Shown here: positions 22,178 to 32,200 of the stretch, piece after piece
Layout: the number at the start of each line of letters is the position of its first letter
How positions within the stretch are numbered: position 1 is the stretch's first letter
Assembly: GCA_905250125.1 (NCBI GenBank)
Contig: CAJNOL010000871.1
Span: 33,515-97,514 of the forward strand
DNA: 64,000 bases
Origin: Rotaria sordida
Lineage: Eukaryota; Rotifera; Eurotatoria; Philodinida; Philodinidae
Direction of reading: 5' to 3'
The notes under the pieces: generated by a model
What the model was told of the DNA's origin: nothing
Database searches by the model: none
What the model saw: the letters and a program-made list of their open reading frames with translations, nothing else
Made by a program: the position numbers and the translations under genes

Positions 22178-22399
22178 ATGTCGTGTCGCAAATGTGGTTG
22201 TGAATCGTTTGTTTGGAATCCGGTATCGGCTTTTCAAAAAGCTACTTCTGGTGGTAACTTCTCGGCAAATGTACCGAGTACAGGTGGATCGACAGCCAGT
22301 GCCACGTTAGGTACACTTCCTTTGCAAGATAATAAATCGGATCAGACAGCTTATCGTAACTGCATGTGTGGTCATCATTACAATTACCATGAACAATGA
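22178..22399 (+). CDS. Small Cys/His-rich (putative zinc-binding) protein, 73 aa
   Basis: The start is the first ATG after the TATA box. The protein begins MSCRKCGCESF (C3, C6, C8) and ends CMCGHHYNYHEQ (C62, C64, H66, H67, H71), with a Ser/Thr/Gly-rich linker between. The spaced ligands suggest one zinc site that joins the two ends. The C-terminal CxCGHxxxxH pattern recalls FAM221-type domains, but the protein is too short for a firm family call. It is intronless, has no signal peptide, and is probably intracellular. A telomere-like hairpin sits about 160 bp downstream. Confidence 0.6.
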   Translation: MSCRKCGCESFVWNPVSAFQKATSGGNFSANVPSTGGSTASATLGTLPLQDNKSDQTAYRNCMCGHHYNYHEQ

Positions 22400-22554
22400 A
22401 AATATAAAACTCTTTTACAATTTATTTTAATCACAAATTCAATTTTTTTATATCATATAACGGGTGTGCCATAATAAACTAGACAAAATGTTGATGCATT
22501 TTTTTCCTACTTCCTCGACAGATAGAAAGTTTCTTTAAGTACCAAAAGAAGATG

Positions 22555-22617
22555 GGGTGTGGGTGGAGTATGGCTGTTGGTGCTGGTGAAAACAAGGCCC
22601 ACACCCACACCCCATCC
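22555..22617. repeat. Telomere-like hairpin
   Basis: GGGGTGTGGGTGGAG (about 22554-22568) pairs with CCCACACCCACACCCCATCC (22598-22617). This is one of the best matches: arms share GGGGTGTGGGTG/CACCCACACCCC. It follows the small Cys/His-rich gene. Confidence 0.72.
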
Positions 22618-22619
22618 TT

Positions 22620-25363
22620 ATACTGCTGTTTCCAAAGCTCCACAAGATTTTTATTCTTCTTGATGTTTCGATAAAAGCTTTCAGGACATTACTTATGTGA
22701 TTGAAAATTACAACACAATCAGACTACTTTAATCGTACATGAAAACTCTATATTCATCCTAATCTTTGGCAGAGATTACGAGGTCATATTGTTAGAAAAA
22801 ACGAATGTTTCAAACTGCTGAATGTGAAACCCATTCATACATAATTCAACAATTAATCTTAAATCTGGAATGTCTGGCTTTAGAAATCTAAAATAGTATA
22901 CTGTCATGTTTGTCATAGCCTTTAGAGAAGGCTTAGAGGATAGTTTAATTCTCTCACTTTATATCTCTCTGTATTCCTTAACCGAACACTGATTATATCA
23001 TGATTGCACTGTGATCACATTCAATATCATAATCAGTTCTGCGGCACAAAACTTTCATCAGATTGCATAACTGGAAGGCTTTTTTTATATTGAATATATT
23101 ATTTCGCACTATAACATTCGAGAAAACTCGTTCCTTCGTAAATCTATTGTCTCTGATCGTATTCTCAGGCATCATGTGTTCGATAATGAGATATGTGAGC
23201 TGAATATTCGCAAGAACGACATGACCGTCATTTTGGATGTCGGAAACTTGAACTGTCTTGAGATAACGAATAAAGATAAAGCAAAACGTATTCGACAGAG
23301 AATGTTCGCACCAAACACATTCATCACGTTCTTGACTTCTTTTTAGAGGTTATGGTTGACAAAGAATTGAAAAATGGAAGAAACTAGAAAGCGACTAAAT
23401 TTGAGCCTTTTTTTATAAATAAAGCATCTCCTGAAAAAAGGCATGATGTAAAATAATTTTTCATCAGTATTTGGTTTAGAAATGTATCTCCTTTATTCTT
23501 AGTCGATTAAATGATCATTCCAATGCAAATTATATACATATATATATATATATATATATTATATAAATTCTCCCTTCAGATGTATTTAAGCATAAGCCTA
23601 TCCATATTATTATAGATAGTACCAATGATTTTCGTATTTACCCGTTTCATGTCTATCTGAAGATAAATTTCTAATTCATATTTAATAATATGTTGTTGAA
23701 ATTATTACTATTTAGATAGTTCTCTAAAAAAATAGAACTCTAGATATCGACAGCGCATTTTTGAAAAATCTTTTGTTCGAGTTATGAAAAAATAATTACA
23801 AATGCATGTAAATTCTTCTAATATCTTTTAAAATTTTGAAAAAATTTTTCGTTTCTACTCTAGCCAATGTTAACCAAGAAGTGTATTCAATTCATATTCA
23901 CATAATGATGATAAAAACAAGATAGGACGATTATTGTGTCACAAGATGAATATGAAGCAAGTAGAAAGAATTTCGATTTATCTTTGAATAAATCTTTTTT
24001 TTAAAAACAACAACAATATAAACAATGAAAGATGTTGAAAAAATATTGATTTTCGAATGAGTATTTTTTTTTTTATTTCTGGAATTTATTTTTTTTTGTC
24101 GGTTATAACTGAGCAATGTAACATTATTAAAACAAATGTTAATTGTGAACTCCTTCTTTGATATTTCCATTTTCTCATCTGAAGGTGTTTTATGTTTTTG
24201 CGTGATTTTATACTTCAGAAAATTGTAAAAACTATGTTCTCACTCTAATAGTAAGTGAAAGAAAAGAGAAGAGAATAGAAGAAATTGAATCATGTACTAT
24301 AGAGATCGATTGAAATCAGTACTCGTGGTGATATTAAACGTCATGAAGAACACATTCCGAACGCATTCATAGCTTGAATGCAGAACGCATGCAACCTACG
24401 TTTGCCTCAACCTAGGTATGGTCCGATTTGTAAATAAAACGTTCGGTACCACTCTTTTAATACTAATTAGATAGTATTTCCTATTTTAAACAATGAATTG
24501 GATGACGAAGGCTATCTCATGCTGAATAATTATCGATGAGTTTTTTCAGAAAATAAATGAATTTTCTTATTTGCTGGATTCTTCTAGTTTTCTAGATAAG
24601 CTGAACAGCAAATAATTGACTGGAGTAATTTTTCAGATATTGACAGTTTTCTGTTAAATTCCTATCATGGTTGTTCCAAAATAAATAGCATTTATAGTTG
24701 GATGATAATTGGCTAAGAGCTGTTTCGTCGTCGAACAAACTTGTGTCTTCATCGTCGTAGTCGAATAGAACGAGCTGTTGGTAGTTTGAAGCTGTGCTCT
24801 TTTCTTTTGTCACATAGAGAAAATCTAGTTGAAAGAGAAACAAACGTCTCTCCTACCCAAGGCAAACGGCATCATACATTCGCCTATCTCTTATCTCCAT
24901 AACACTTCATTGCATTTCTTGACAAGAAAAAATGGTGTGTTCGGATTGACATTAAACCTATGTCCATTGCAAAATGACGATTAGTATATGACAGTCTCTC
25001 TGTCTTATCTAGACTTACATTCGTTGTCGTAAAAGAAGTGTTTTTTCTTCTTTCTATCTCTTCTCAACAGCTGAAGTAAGCAAAAGAAGAATAGTTTTTA
25101 TCATACGCTACCACATCTAACGATACTCTCAACTCATCTATTGCATATATGTAAAATAGCAGAGTATCAGACGGATGATCAATTTTTTTCTCAGTCTGAA
25201 CTTATATTTCAGTTTGAGTGTAAAATCATTTCATTGTCTAACTTTTCTAGTGTATTTGAGCAAATGTTCTTTCATTTTTTGTCTGGATGAGCTTTTCTGT
25301 TGTAATTATCTAAAAATTATTGAGTTCTTCAAATGAAATTGTCGAATCTAGAGAAAAATCAGC
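22620..25363. other. Intergenic, with a TA microsatellite
   Basis: No supported gene over about 2.7 kb. It contains a (TA)n run at about 23530-23566. ORFs at 22993, 23931 and 24592 (minus) are short and have no similarity that I recognise. Confidence 0.5.
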
Positions 25364-25699
25364 TTAACCCTTTGAGGACGATGGAACATACGTTGTTCCA
25401 CCTATTTTCCATTAGAGAAGATGTTTGCTCTCCATTGAAGTATTATAATCTGTAAAAAGTAATAGGTCATCCCATCTGCCATCTTATGCATATACTTTTT
25501 CTCTTTCTTTCTGTCGTATAGATCCTTTTCAGATGTTCTCCTTTCTTTCTACTACAATACACTAACTTCATGCCATCACCCTCTCTTTTCTTGATGTATT
25601 ATCATCAGGTTTTTATGTAACTATCCTAAGCCTAATACAATAAATTGATTGAAGAGGCAGTTTTCAATTGAAAAAATAATTCCGTCCGCAAAGGGTTAA
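25364..25699. mobile_element. piggyBac-type MITE, 328 bp, flanked by TTAA
   Basis: TTAA at 25364-25367 and TTAA at 25696-25699 frame a segment whose ends are inverted copies: CCCTTTGAGGACG at the left and, read inward from the right, CCCTTTGCGGACG. The TTAA target and CCCT-like end are diagnostic of piggyBac elements. There is no transposase ORF, so the element is non-autonomous. Confidence 0.8.
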
Positions 25700-26287
25700 T
25701 CAGTTGATGGAGAAGGACGCCTAGAAGATAGAGAACAATATAAGTCTTGATATTTATCAGCTATTTGCCATACAAGTGATTTTATTGAGGATTATTTCCC
25801 TAAAACGTTCAGTTGAATTTTCGGAACGCTCCATATTTTGCATCTTAAGTCTCTGGTATACCTCAGCAACTCATTATCTCTTCTTTACATTCAATTGGGC
25901 TGAAGTTTTCAAAGAATTCTCCCGAATAGAGACAATTCGTATTTTTCTTTTTCTTGCCTCAGTTTTGGATCGATCAACCTTGGAATAGTGTCAACAGTGT
26001 GCTACGTTGACTGATTTTCAAATATGCGCCCAGGATGGAAATAGAAAAAGAAACATCTTCATGACTGGAAAAATGTCAGTTTCGTCATATCATTAAAATA
26101 TCATTTAACAGACATTCCAAAAGTTTACTCGACAAAAGAAAGCAATATCCAGATGATATTTTGTCTATAGGCAGGTCTGATAATCTTTAAGATGCTATCT
26201 AAGTTTTAGCCAAAACAGATGGTTTTTTTTTGAGATGTTCAAATTTTCAAGACATCGAAGTTTCGTGATCTTGTTGGAACTTATTCA
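25700..26287. other. Intergenic up to the gap
   Basis: No supported gene. The 17 codons open before the gap (from 26235) do not resemble the start of an SDR and are not taken as part of that gene. Confidence 0.5.
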
Positions 26288-26387
26288 NNNNNNNNNNNNN
26301 NNNNNNNNNNNNNNNNNNNNNNNNNNNNNNNNNNNNNNNNNNNNNNNNNNNNNNNNNNNNNNNNNNNNNNNNNNNNNNNNNNNNNNN
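26288..26387. other. Assembly gap (100 N)
   Basis: Exactly 100 N. It removes the N-terminal part of the dehydrogenase that follows. Confidence 0.99.
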
Positions 26388-26903
26388 AATTCATTAGATA
26401 TTGTTGTCAATAATGCTGGTATCGTATATAACGCACCTGCAGAAGAAATGTCATTGAAGGAATGGAAACAGGTAATCGATGTTAATTTGACTGGTGTGTT
26501 TCTTGTTTCACAAGTAGCTGGTCGACAAATGATAAAACAAAAAAGTGGTAATATTATTAATATTGCATCGATGTCTGGAAGTATTGCCAATTTTCCACAA
26601 CCACAATGTGCTTACAATGCATCAAAAGCCGGCGTTATATTATTAACAAAATCTCTTGCCTCTGAATGGGTACAACATAATATTCGTGTTAATTCTATAT
26701 CACCTGGTTATATGAATACACATTTGACAGCTAAAGGACTGCAAAATCCTGATTATGCTCAACATTGGCGAACTTTGACACCAATGCATCGTGTTGGTGA
26801 ACCGCATGAGCTTACCGGTTTAGTTGTTTTTTTAGCATCAGATGCATCCAGTTATGTAACTGGTAGTGATATTCTAATCGATGGTGGATACACTATGCGT
26901 TAA
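26388..26903 (+). CDS. Short-chain dehydrogenase/reductase, C-terminal 171 residues (N-terminus lost in gap)
   Basis: The classical SDR features after the cofactor-binding motif are present: VNNAG, NVIDVNLTGVF-like VIDVNLTGVF, the catalytic serine block NIINIASMSG, the catalytic YNASK, SPGYMNT, and the C-terminal TGSDILIDGGY. The Rossmann TGxxxGxG motif and the N-terminus fall in the gap. The C-terminal pattern (HRVGEPHELTGLVVFLASDA) is close to fungal polyol dehydrogenases/sorbose reductases (NADPH-linked mannitol or arabinitol dehydrogenase type), so a sugar-alcohol or ketose substrate is likely but not proven. The visible part has no intron. The fungal flavour makes horizontal origin plausible. 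Overlapping AATAAA signals lie at about 26979-26988. Confidence 0.9.
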   Translation, partial: NSLDIVVNNAGIVYNAPAEEMSLKEWKQVIDVNLTGVFLVSQVAGRQMIKQKSGNIINIASMSGSIANFPQPQCAYNASKAGVILLTKSLASEWVQHNIRVNSISPGYMNTHLTAKGLQNPDYAQHWRTLTPMHRVGEPHELTGLVVFLASDASSYVTGSDILIDGGYTMR

Positions 26904-27663
26904 ACGTTCACTTTTAAGAAAGTGTTGTATGAAAAGACTCTATGCTAATACAAACTTACTATCAGTATTGCTATCTTAAATAAATAAAATCCTTAGATAA
27001 ACTTTTTTTTTGCATACTTGACCTGGATAGACTTCAAGATTTGTCCATAGCACATGACTTTCTTGCTCAAGAAACTCCAGAAACTCATGCAAATGAGCAA
27101 GGAGGTTTCACTAGGAATGCATTCTGAAAGATGGTATCGTGTTCTGAAAAATAAATTTAGTCTGAGTTTCGCAATATCAAAAATTCGCTCGACATGAAGA
27201 AATACAATGAAAATTTTGTTTGTTTCGTGTTGATTCAGTTCATCATCCAGGCAGAATTGTTCTTGAATAGACAGAATATTTTCTTCTCAACTTCGACACA
27301 TTGCACTATGAGATCGTCGAAGATTTCGACGGATCACTATTGTTATTGACACTAAGTACATTGTCGACAATGCAGAGATTTGGTCATAATGGCCATCAGA
27401 CAGTGACATTGAGAATCGCTCACTAGGATGATGAGCATCGATTAACGTAACGAATCTTCAATGACCCGTTGCTGACAATAGATATTTTTACATTGCTATT
27501 CAAGTTTGGATGACAGTAACATTTGCACAAGTTCAGTTGAAAAATCAAATTGAACATCGACGTTGAACGAAACAATCATACATATTTTCACGTTTGCCCC
27601 ATGCTGATCCATGTCAATTCAATCTCTTTTGCTCTCACCACATTCAAACTCGAAAAGAACAAA

Positions 27664-27723
27664 CAGGGTGTGGATGTTGGTGTGGGATATGAAGACAATA
27701 TCCACACCTACACCTATACCCTC
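27664..27723. repeat. Telomere-like hairpin
   Basis: AGGGTGTGGATGTTGGTGTG (27665-27684) is matched by ATCCACACCTACACCTATAC (about 27699-27718), with a spacer of about 15 bp. Arms are imperfect inverted copies. Confidence 0.65.
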
Positions 27724-27945
27724 TATTCGATTGATTTCATCCAAAATCATACGTGCTAAATATGATTTTACTCGAGGAATATCATTGGCAGAGCAAGCTT
27801 CATAAAAATCACTTGTTTCTCGTGATGATTTAGCTATTGATAGCATAAAATGCTTTTCTCTGCCCCTTGATAAAGATATACAATCGGTTTAGTTACTATT
27901 TTCTTTAAAACGAACCAATATTGTAAAAATTTTGTTTGAAATTGG

Positions 27946-28048
27946 TTGGATGTGGGTGTGTGACTTCTTTTCATTCTCATCTTCATACACAACCGAAGGT
28001 AAAGTCCCATGCATTCACAGCCACTCGCCCACATCCTCACGACACCCT
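27946..28048. repeat. Telomere-like hairpin, long spacer
   Basis: GGATGTGGGTGTGTG (27948-27962) is followed by a C-rich arm with CGCCCACATCC and CGACACCC (28026-28047). The spacer is about 60 bp. Confidence 0.5.
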
Positions 28049-29007
28049 TCAAAAATTGAAATCGAATTTCTTCTGAGAATCAAAATCATTGCTGAATGTT
28101 GTTTTATGAGACATCATTTTCATTATCTCAGTCAAAACGATCTTAGATAATTGAAAAACAATTAGCAAGATAATTTTCTATCGAATGTGATCTAATTTAA
28201 TAGAAATAATGTTTTATTGAGTTATTCGATTATTCTCGATCTAATTACTGGTTGGATTTATTGATCATTGTTAAGAATATTGAATCATTAAGGCTCTACT
28301 TCCTCAAAAAAAAAGTTAGCTTTCGTCAAAAATATAAAAATTGACATAATTATATGGGAAGATAGCCCAAAGTCTGCCCTTTCAAAAATGATATAATTTT
28401 TTATTTGTTATATCGTTTTTCTCAAACATTTTTTTCTGATTTTTGTCACTCTCTCCTCGAAAAATAAGCTGTTTTTAGAAAAATCGGAAAATCTTTTCCG
28501 ATGTTTTTTCGTTGTATGTTCTGTTTGATCGCGCGTCCAAGAATTCTCGAAGAAGCTTCATCATAACCAATAGATTTCTTTTTGTTTGAAAGAGCATGTC
28601 AAGATGCAGGACATAGCAGAGTCTTTTTTTTCGATTTATATTTTAGTAATCCTATATAAGAGAGTACTTTTATGATAAGAGTGGTATTTTTTAAGAGTTT
28701 TCAGAGGGATTGAATTTATCATTTCTGTTTTCCTCCTTGAAAAGTGAGAATTTGAAAAAAGAATTCTGTCATGTCCCACATCCTGATATGCTCTTGCAAA
28801 CAAAAAAATGTGAAATTTGGAAAACGCAGATTCAAAGAGAATTTTGAGTTTTCAAATAAGCTATCTTTGACCTTTGTTTGATGAATATCTTTCGAAAACA
28901 TGATGCTATCAGGCTGAAAATTTCGACATAGTCTTTTCACTACAATCTCAAAGTATTCAGGAATATTTCATATAATTTGTATGTTCCTAGGACAAGATTA
29001 ATTTTTG

Positions 29008-29058
29008 ATGGGGTGTAGGTGTGAATGTAGTACATTTATTTACTCACACCACACACTT
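29008..29058. repeat. Telomere-like hairpin upstream of the P450 gene
   Basis: ATGGGGTGTAGGTGTGAATG (29008-29027) and CTCACACCACACACTTA (29043-29059), separated by about 15 bp. It lies about 160 bp before the P450 TATA box. Confidence 0.6.
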
Positions 29059-29215
29059 AATGATCTTCGCGCACTTTCGCACGAGTATATGCAAGAGATA
29101 GCACATTTTTTCTCTTTCTCACCTTTTTGTTCTGTTACGCTCTGCGCGCACTTTTAGACTTCTCTCGTCAGCACACATCAACTGCTACGAACACGTCTTT
29201 TTTTTTCGACTTTTA

Positions 29216-29224
29216 CATATAAAT
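29216..29224 (+). promoter_or_regulatory. TATA-like box of the P450 gene
   Basis: CATATAAAT lies 55 bp before the ATG at 29279. It is followed by pyrimidine-rich leader sequence. Position fits a core promoter. Confidence 0.5.
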
Positions 29225-29278
29225 GCAAGCACATCATCTATCTTCTTTCATTCATTTCTTTTCTTTGCATAGACTATC

Positions 29279-32200
29279 ATGGCAGCGATAACTTTATTCT
29301 TATTTACAATCTTTCTTATTTTGTGCACTTACATTGTTCTGCATATCTTCCATCGTTTTTCGTATTTTAAACAACGAAACATCCCTACCCCTACGCTACC
29401 TTCAATCTTCTACGGTCATTCGAAACTTCTTTGGTCAGCTTCTTCCTATTCCAAGAAGCTCAGTGGATGGACGAAAGCGCTTGGATCCATATATGGTATC
29501 TTTGAAGGTGAATCATCATCCGATAGAACTTCATTTAATATAATCCTCTCTCGATTTCACTTTAGGCACAAGTCCTGTCTATATTGTATCCGATCCAGCT
29601 TTCTTACAAGAAGTTTTCGTAACTCAATTTGGAAAATTTCATGCAAAGCGTGGTGCTCTTCCATTTTTTAGTACTGTCCTCGGCAAGAATTGGCGTGGCG
29701 TTGGCACATCCAATGGAAGTAAGGAAAACCATGAAGATTCTTTTATAATAGAATTGTCATCATTTAATTCTTTTTGCTTGAATTATTGATCATTGGAAAC
29801 GACAACGACATGCACTTAATCCAGCATTTACATCGGGCAAACTACGAAGTCTTGTACCAATCATGGTAAAATGCATTCAACTTTTTATGAACAAATTAGA
29901 TGAAAACCAAAAAGATGAAAACAGCATTGAGCTTGATATTTCTCCTCGATTCAGGAGACTGACGATGGACGTTATTGGCAAGTAGAAAATTTTTGTTTTT
30001 ATTAAAAGGTGTTCAACTGTGCAAAACAAGTTGAATCAGCTTTATCGATATTTATCCTTTGGTAGGCAGAACATTTCGATTCAATAGAATAGACTACATT
30101 TTTTGCATCAATGTCTATAGTAACGCATAATTAACGTTGAAATGTAATAGCTCATTCATCACAAGAAAAACATAACTGATGGTGTTCTTGATGAATCTTC
30201 GAAAGGTTACTTTCTCATCCGTTTTTCGTCGATAAGATGTTTAAAAGAATAAAAATTTAAAACATCTGAGGCACAATTCTTATTATAGATCAGTCATAAT
30301 TGTTTATACAAGATTGTAGAGCTACAGAAGAACAGAACATATTCCTACAAGTTTTACTTCCTTCCTTTTCCAAAACGATTTTTTTTATAAAACAGTAATT
30401 AATGTTTGACATCATCGATGGAGATGCAGTCGAAAAGAATGTCCCTAAATAAAAGTCGACATTTTTTGACTTATTCGAACTTAAATTGTAGATCATGAAA
30501 AGGATCGGAAAGAACACGGCGAAAAAATCTATGAAGATATACTGTAAAGTGTTCATACTTGCTAAAAAGCATCAGGGTGAGGATGTCGCGAGCTAGAACT
30601 TCGTATTGAAGAAGTTCAATAGTATGTTTAGATGTTTGCAGATGAGATATTTTTTACCTTTAATCAACATAAAAAAGTGAGCTTACTCTCGATTATGTTG
30701 AACAGGTCGAACTGCCTTCGGAATCGAAATGGGGATACAAAACGATGAATCAAACATCTTTATGGTCAAAGCGAATCAAATTACCAAGGAAAACTTCGAA
30801 CGATCTCTTCTAGCAAGATTGAATCGTCTCTTTCCCTTTCTCGCACCCATTTGGGTTGCACTCTGTCAATTAAAGAGCAAAATAAATCCAGAATACATAC
30901 CTGCGAGTCTCTGGCTTGCGAACAATGTCTTTTCACTCGTTAGAGAACGAGTTGAAGGCCGAGAGGCTGGAAAACGCATGGATTTGCTGCAACTGATGAT
31001 CGATGCCTCAAAATCAGAAAAGGTAAGCAAAGACATTGTTCGTCTCTTATATATTCAGTAATAGAATGCTTTCAAGTAATTCGACAATGAACGAAGAATG
31101 TTTTATTCCTAACTATCTCTCAATTTTTTTTTTCGCCAATAATTCATTTGGCATGAAGACATTTAAAGCCCCAGAATAGAAGAACATGATCTTATTCAGT
31201 GTCTCGGCAGATTGTCACTTTTTTGGTCGCCTTCTATTGATTGGTCCCTTTTTTCGCCAATCATTAAGGAAACATTCCTAATATCCATGCTACGCAGAGT
31301 TTCGCTATGGTAAACGAGAAAAAAAATCAGAAAGTCAGGGCATAGCGTGGACTGTAGCGACCTCTGCTGCGATATATGCTATAACAATTAATTAGTACTC
31401 AGATCGAACTTTACGCCGACCAGAAACGGCCGTAAACGATGCCCAATAATATCCCGATGCCGTCGTACCTGATTCTACACGAACCAAAACTCTATGTGGG
31501 CGAATGATTAGAATAATCATAAGCGACTGCACACATCCATTTTTGTTATCCTGAACGCAGAACTCAGAACCGAAAACGATTCGTGTTTCATATATTTGGT
31601 AGTGAGTCCATTCTGATGCAGCGGCTGCAGTAGTTGTTCTTCAGCGACGAGCATCAAAATGTGCAGGAACCAAAAACTAACATGGGCCAACTAAAGACAC
31701 ACATCAAGCACCAATAAATACCCGAATCTGTAACAAACTTCGAAGGTCATAACGCTGAAGAGCCCGCAAAAAGCTAAGCAACCACACTACACAAACATGA
31801 TGAATCAAGAACAGAAACACGCAACGAACAACAACATCGCCGATAACACAAACCATCTGCCTGCAAACGAAGAAGCAAGCAAATACAAAACCCAAAGACG
31901 AACTCGGTCACTATCTATCCGCATCAAAACAAAGAACGAAATGACACAACTCCAAAATACTCATCACACACATAAAAAACAGTCTATCATCGGCACTGAT
32001 TATTGAACTGCAGACCAAACATATAATAACCCCAAAGCCATGAACCGATCAGATTTCACGAGGGCTTTTCTTCTTTACTATCAGGACAATACCTGGTCAG
32101 GGTCGAGCTGATCCTAGAGTTACGAGGGGGGGGAGGGCTTCAAACGACGCGAAGGTGTATATGCTCCGGCTTTCATATAGCTGAAAAGTAGTCTCAATAT

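Larger units (their letters stand above)
26904..29215. other. Intergenic between SDR and P450
   Basis: No supported gene. It holds three telomere-like hairpins (listed separately) and otherwise AT-rich DNA. Confidence 0.5.

Noticed and set aside
26235-26287. ORF start upstream of the gap as the N-terminus of the SDR
   Set aside because: The 17 codons lack the SDR cofactor motif and are joined to the SDR only through N's; the gap size is unknown.
31704-32006. Overlapping ORFs on both strands in P450 intron 4
   Set aside because: They are of opposite strands, short, and without recognisable motifs; composition shift alone explains them.
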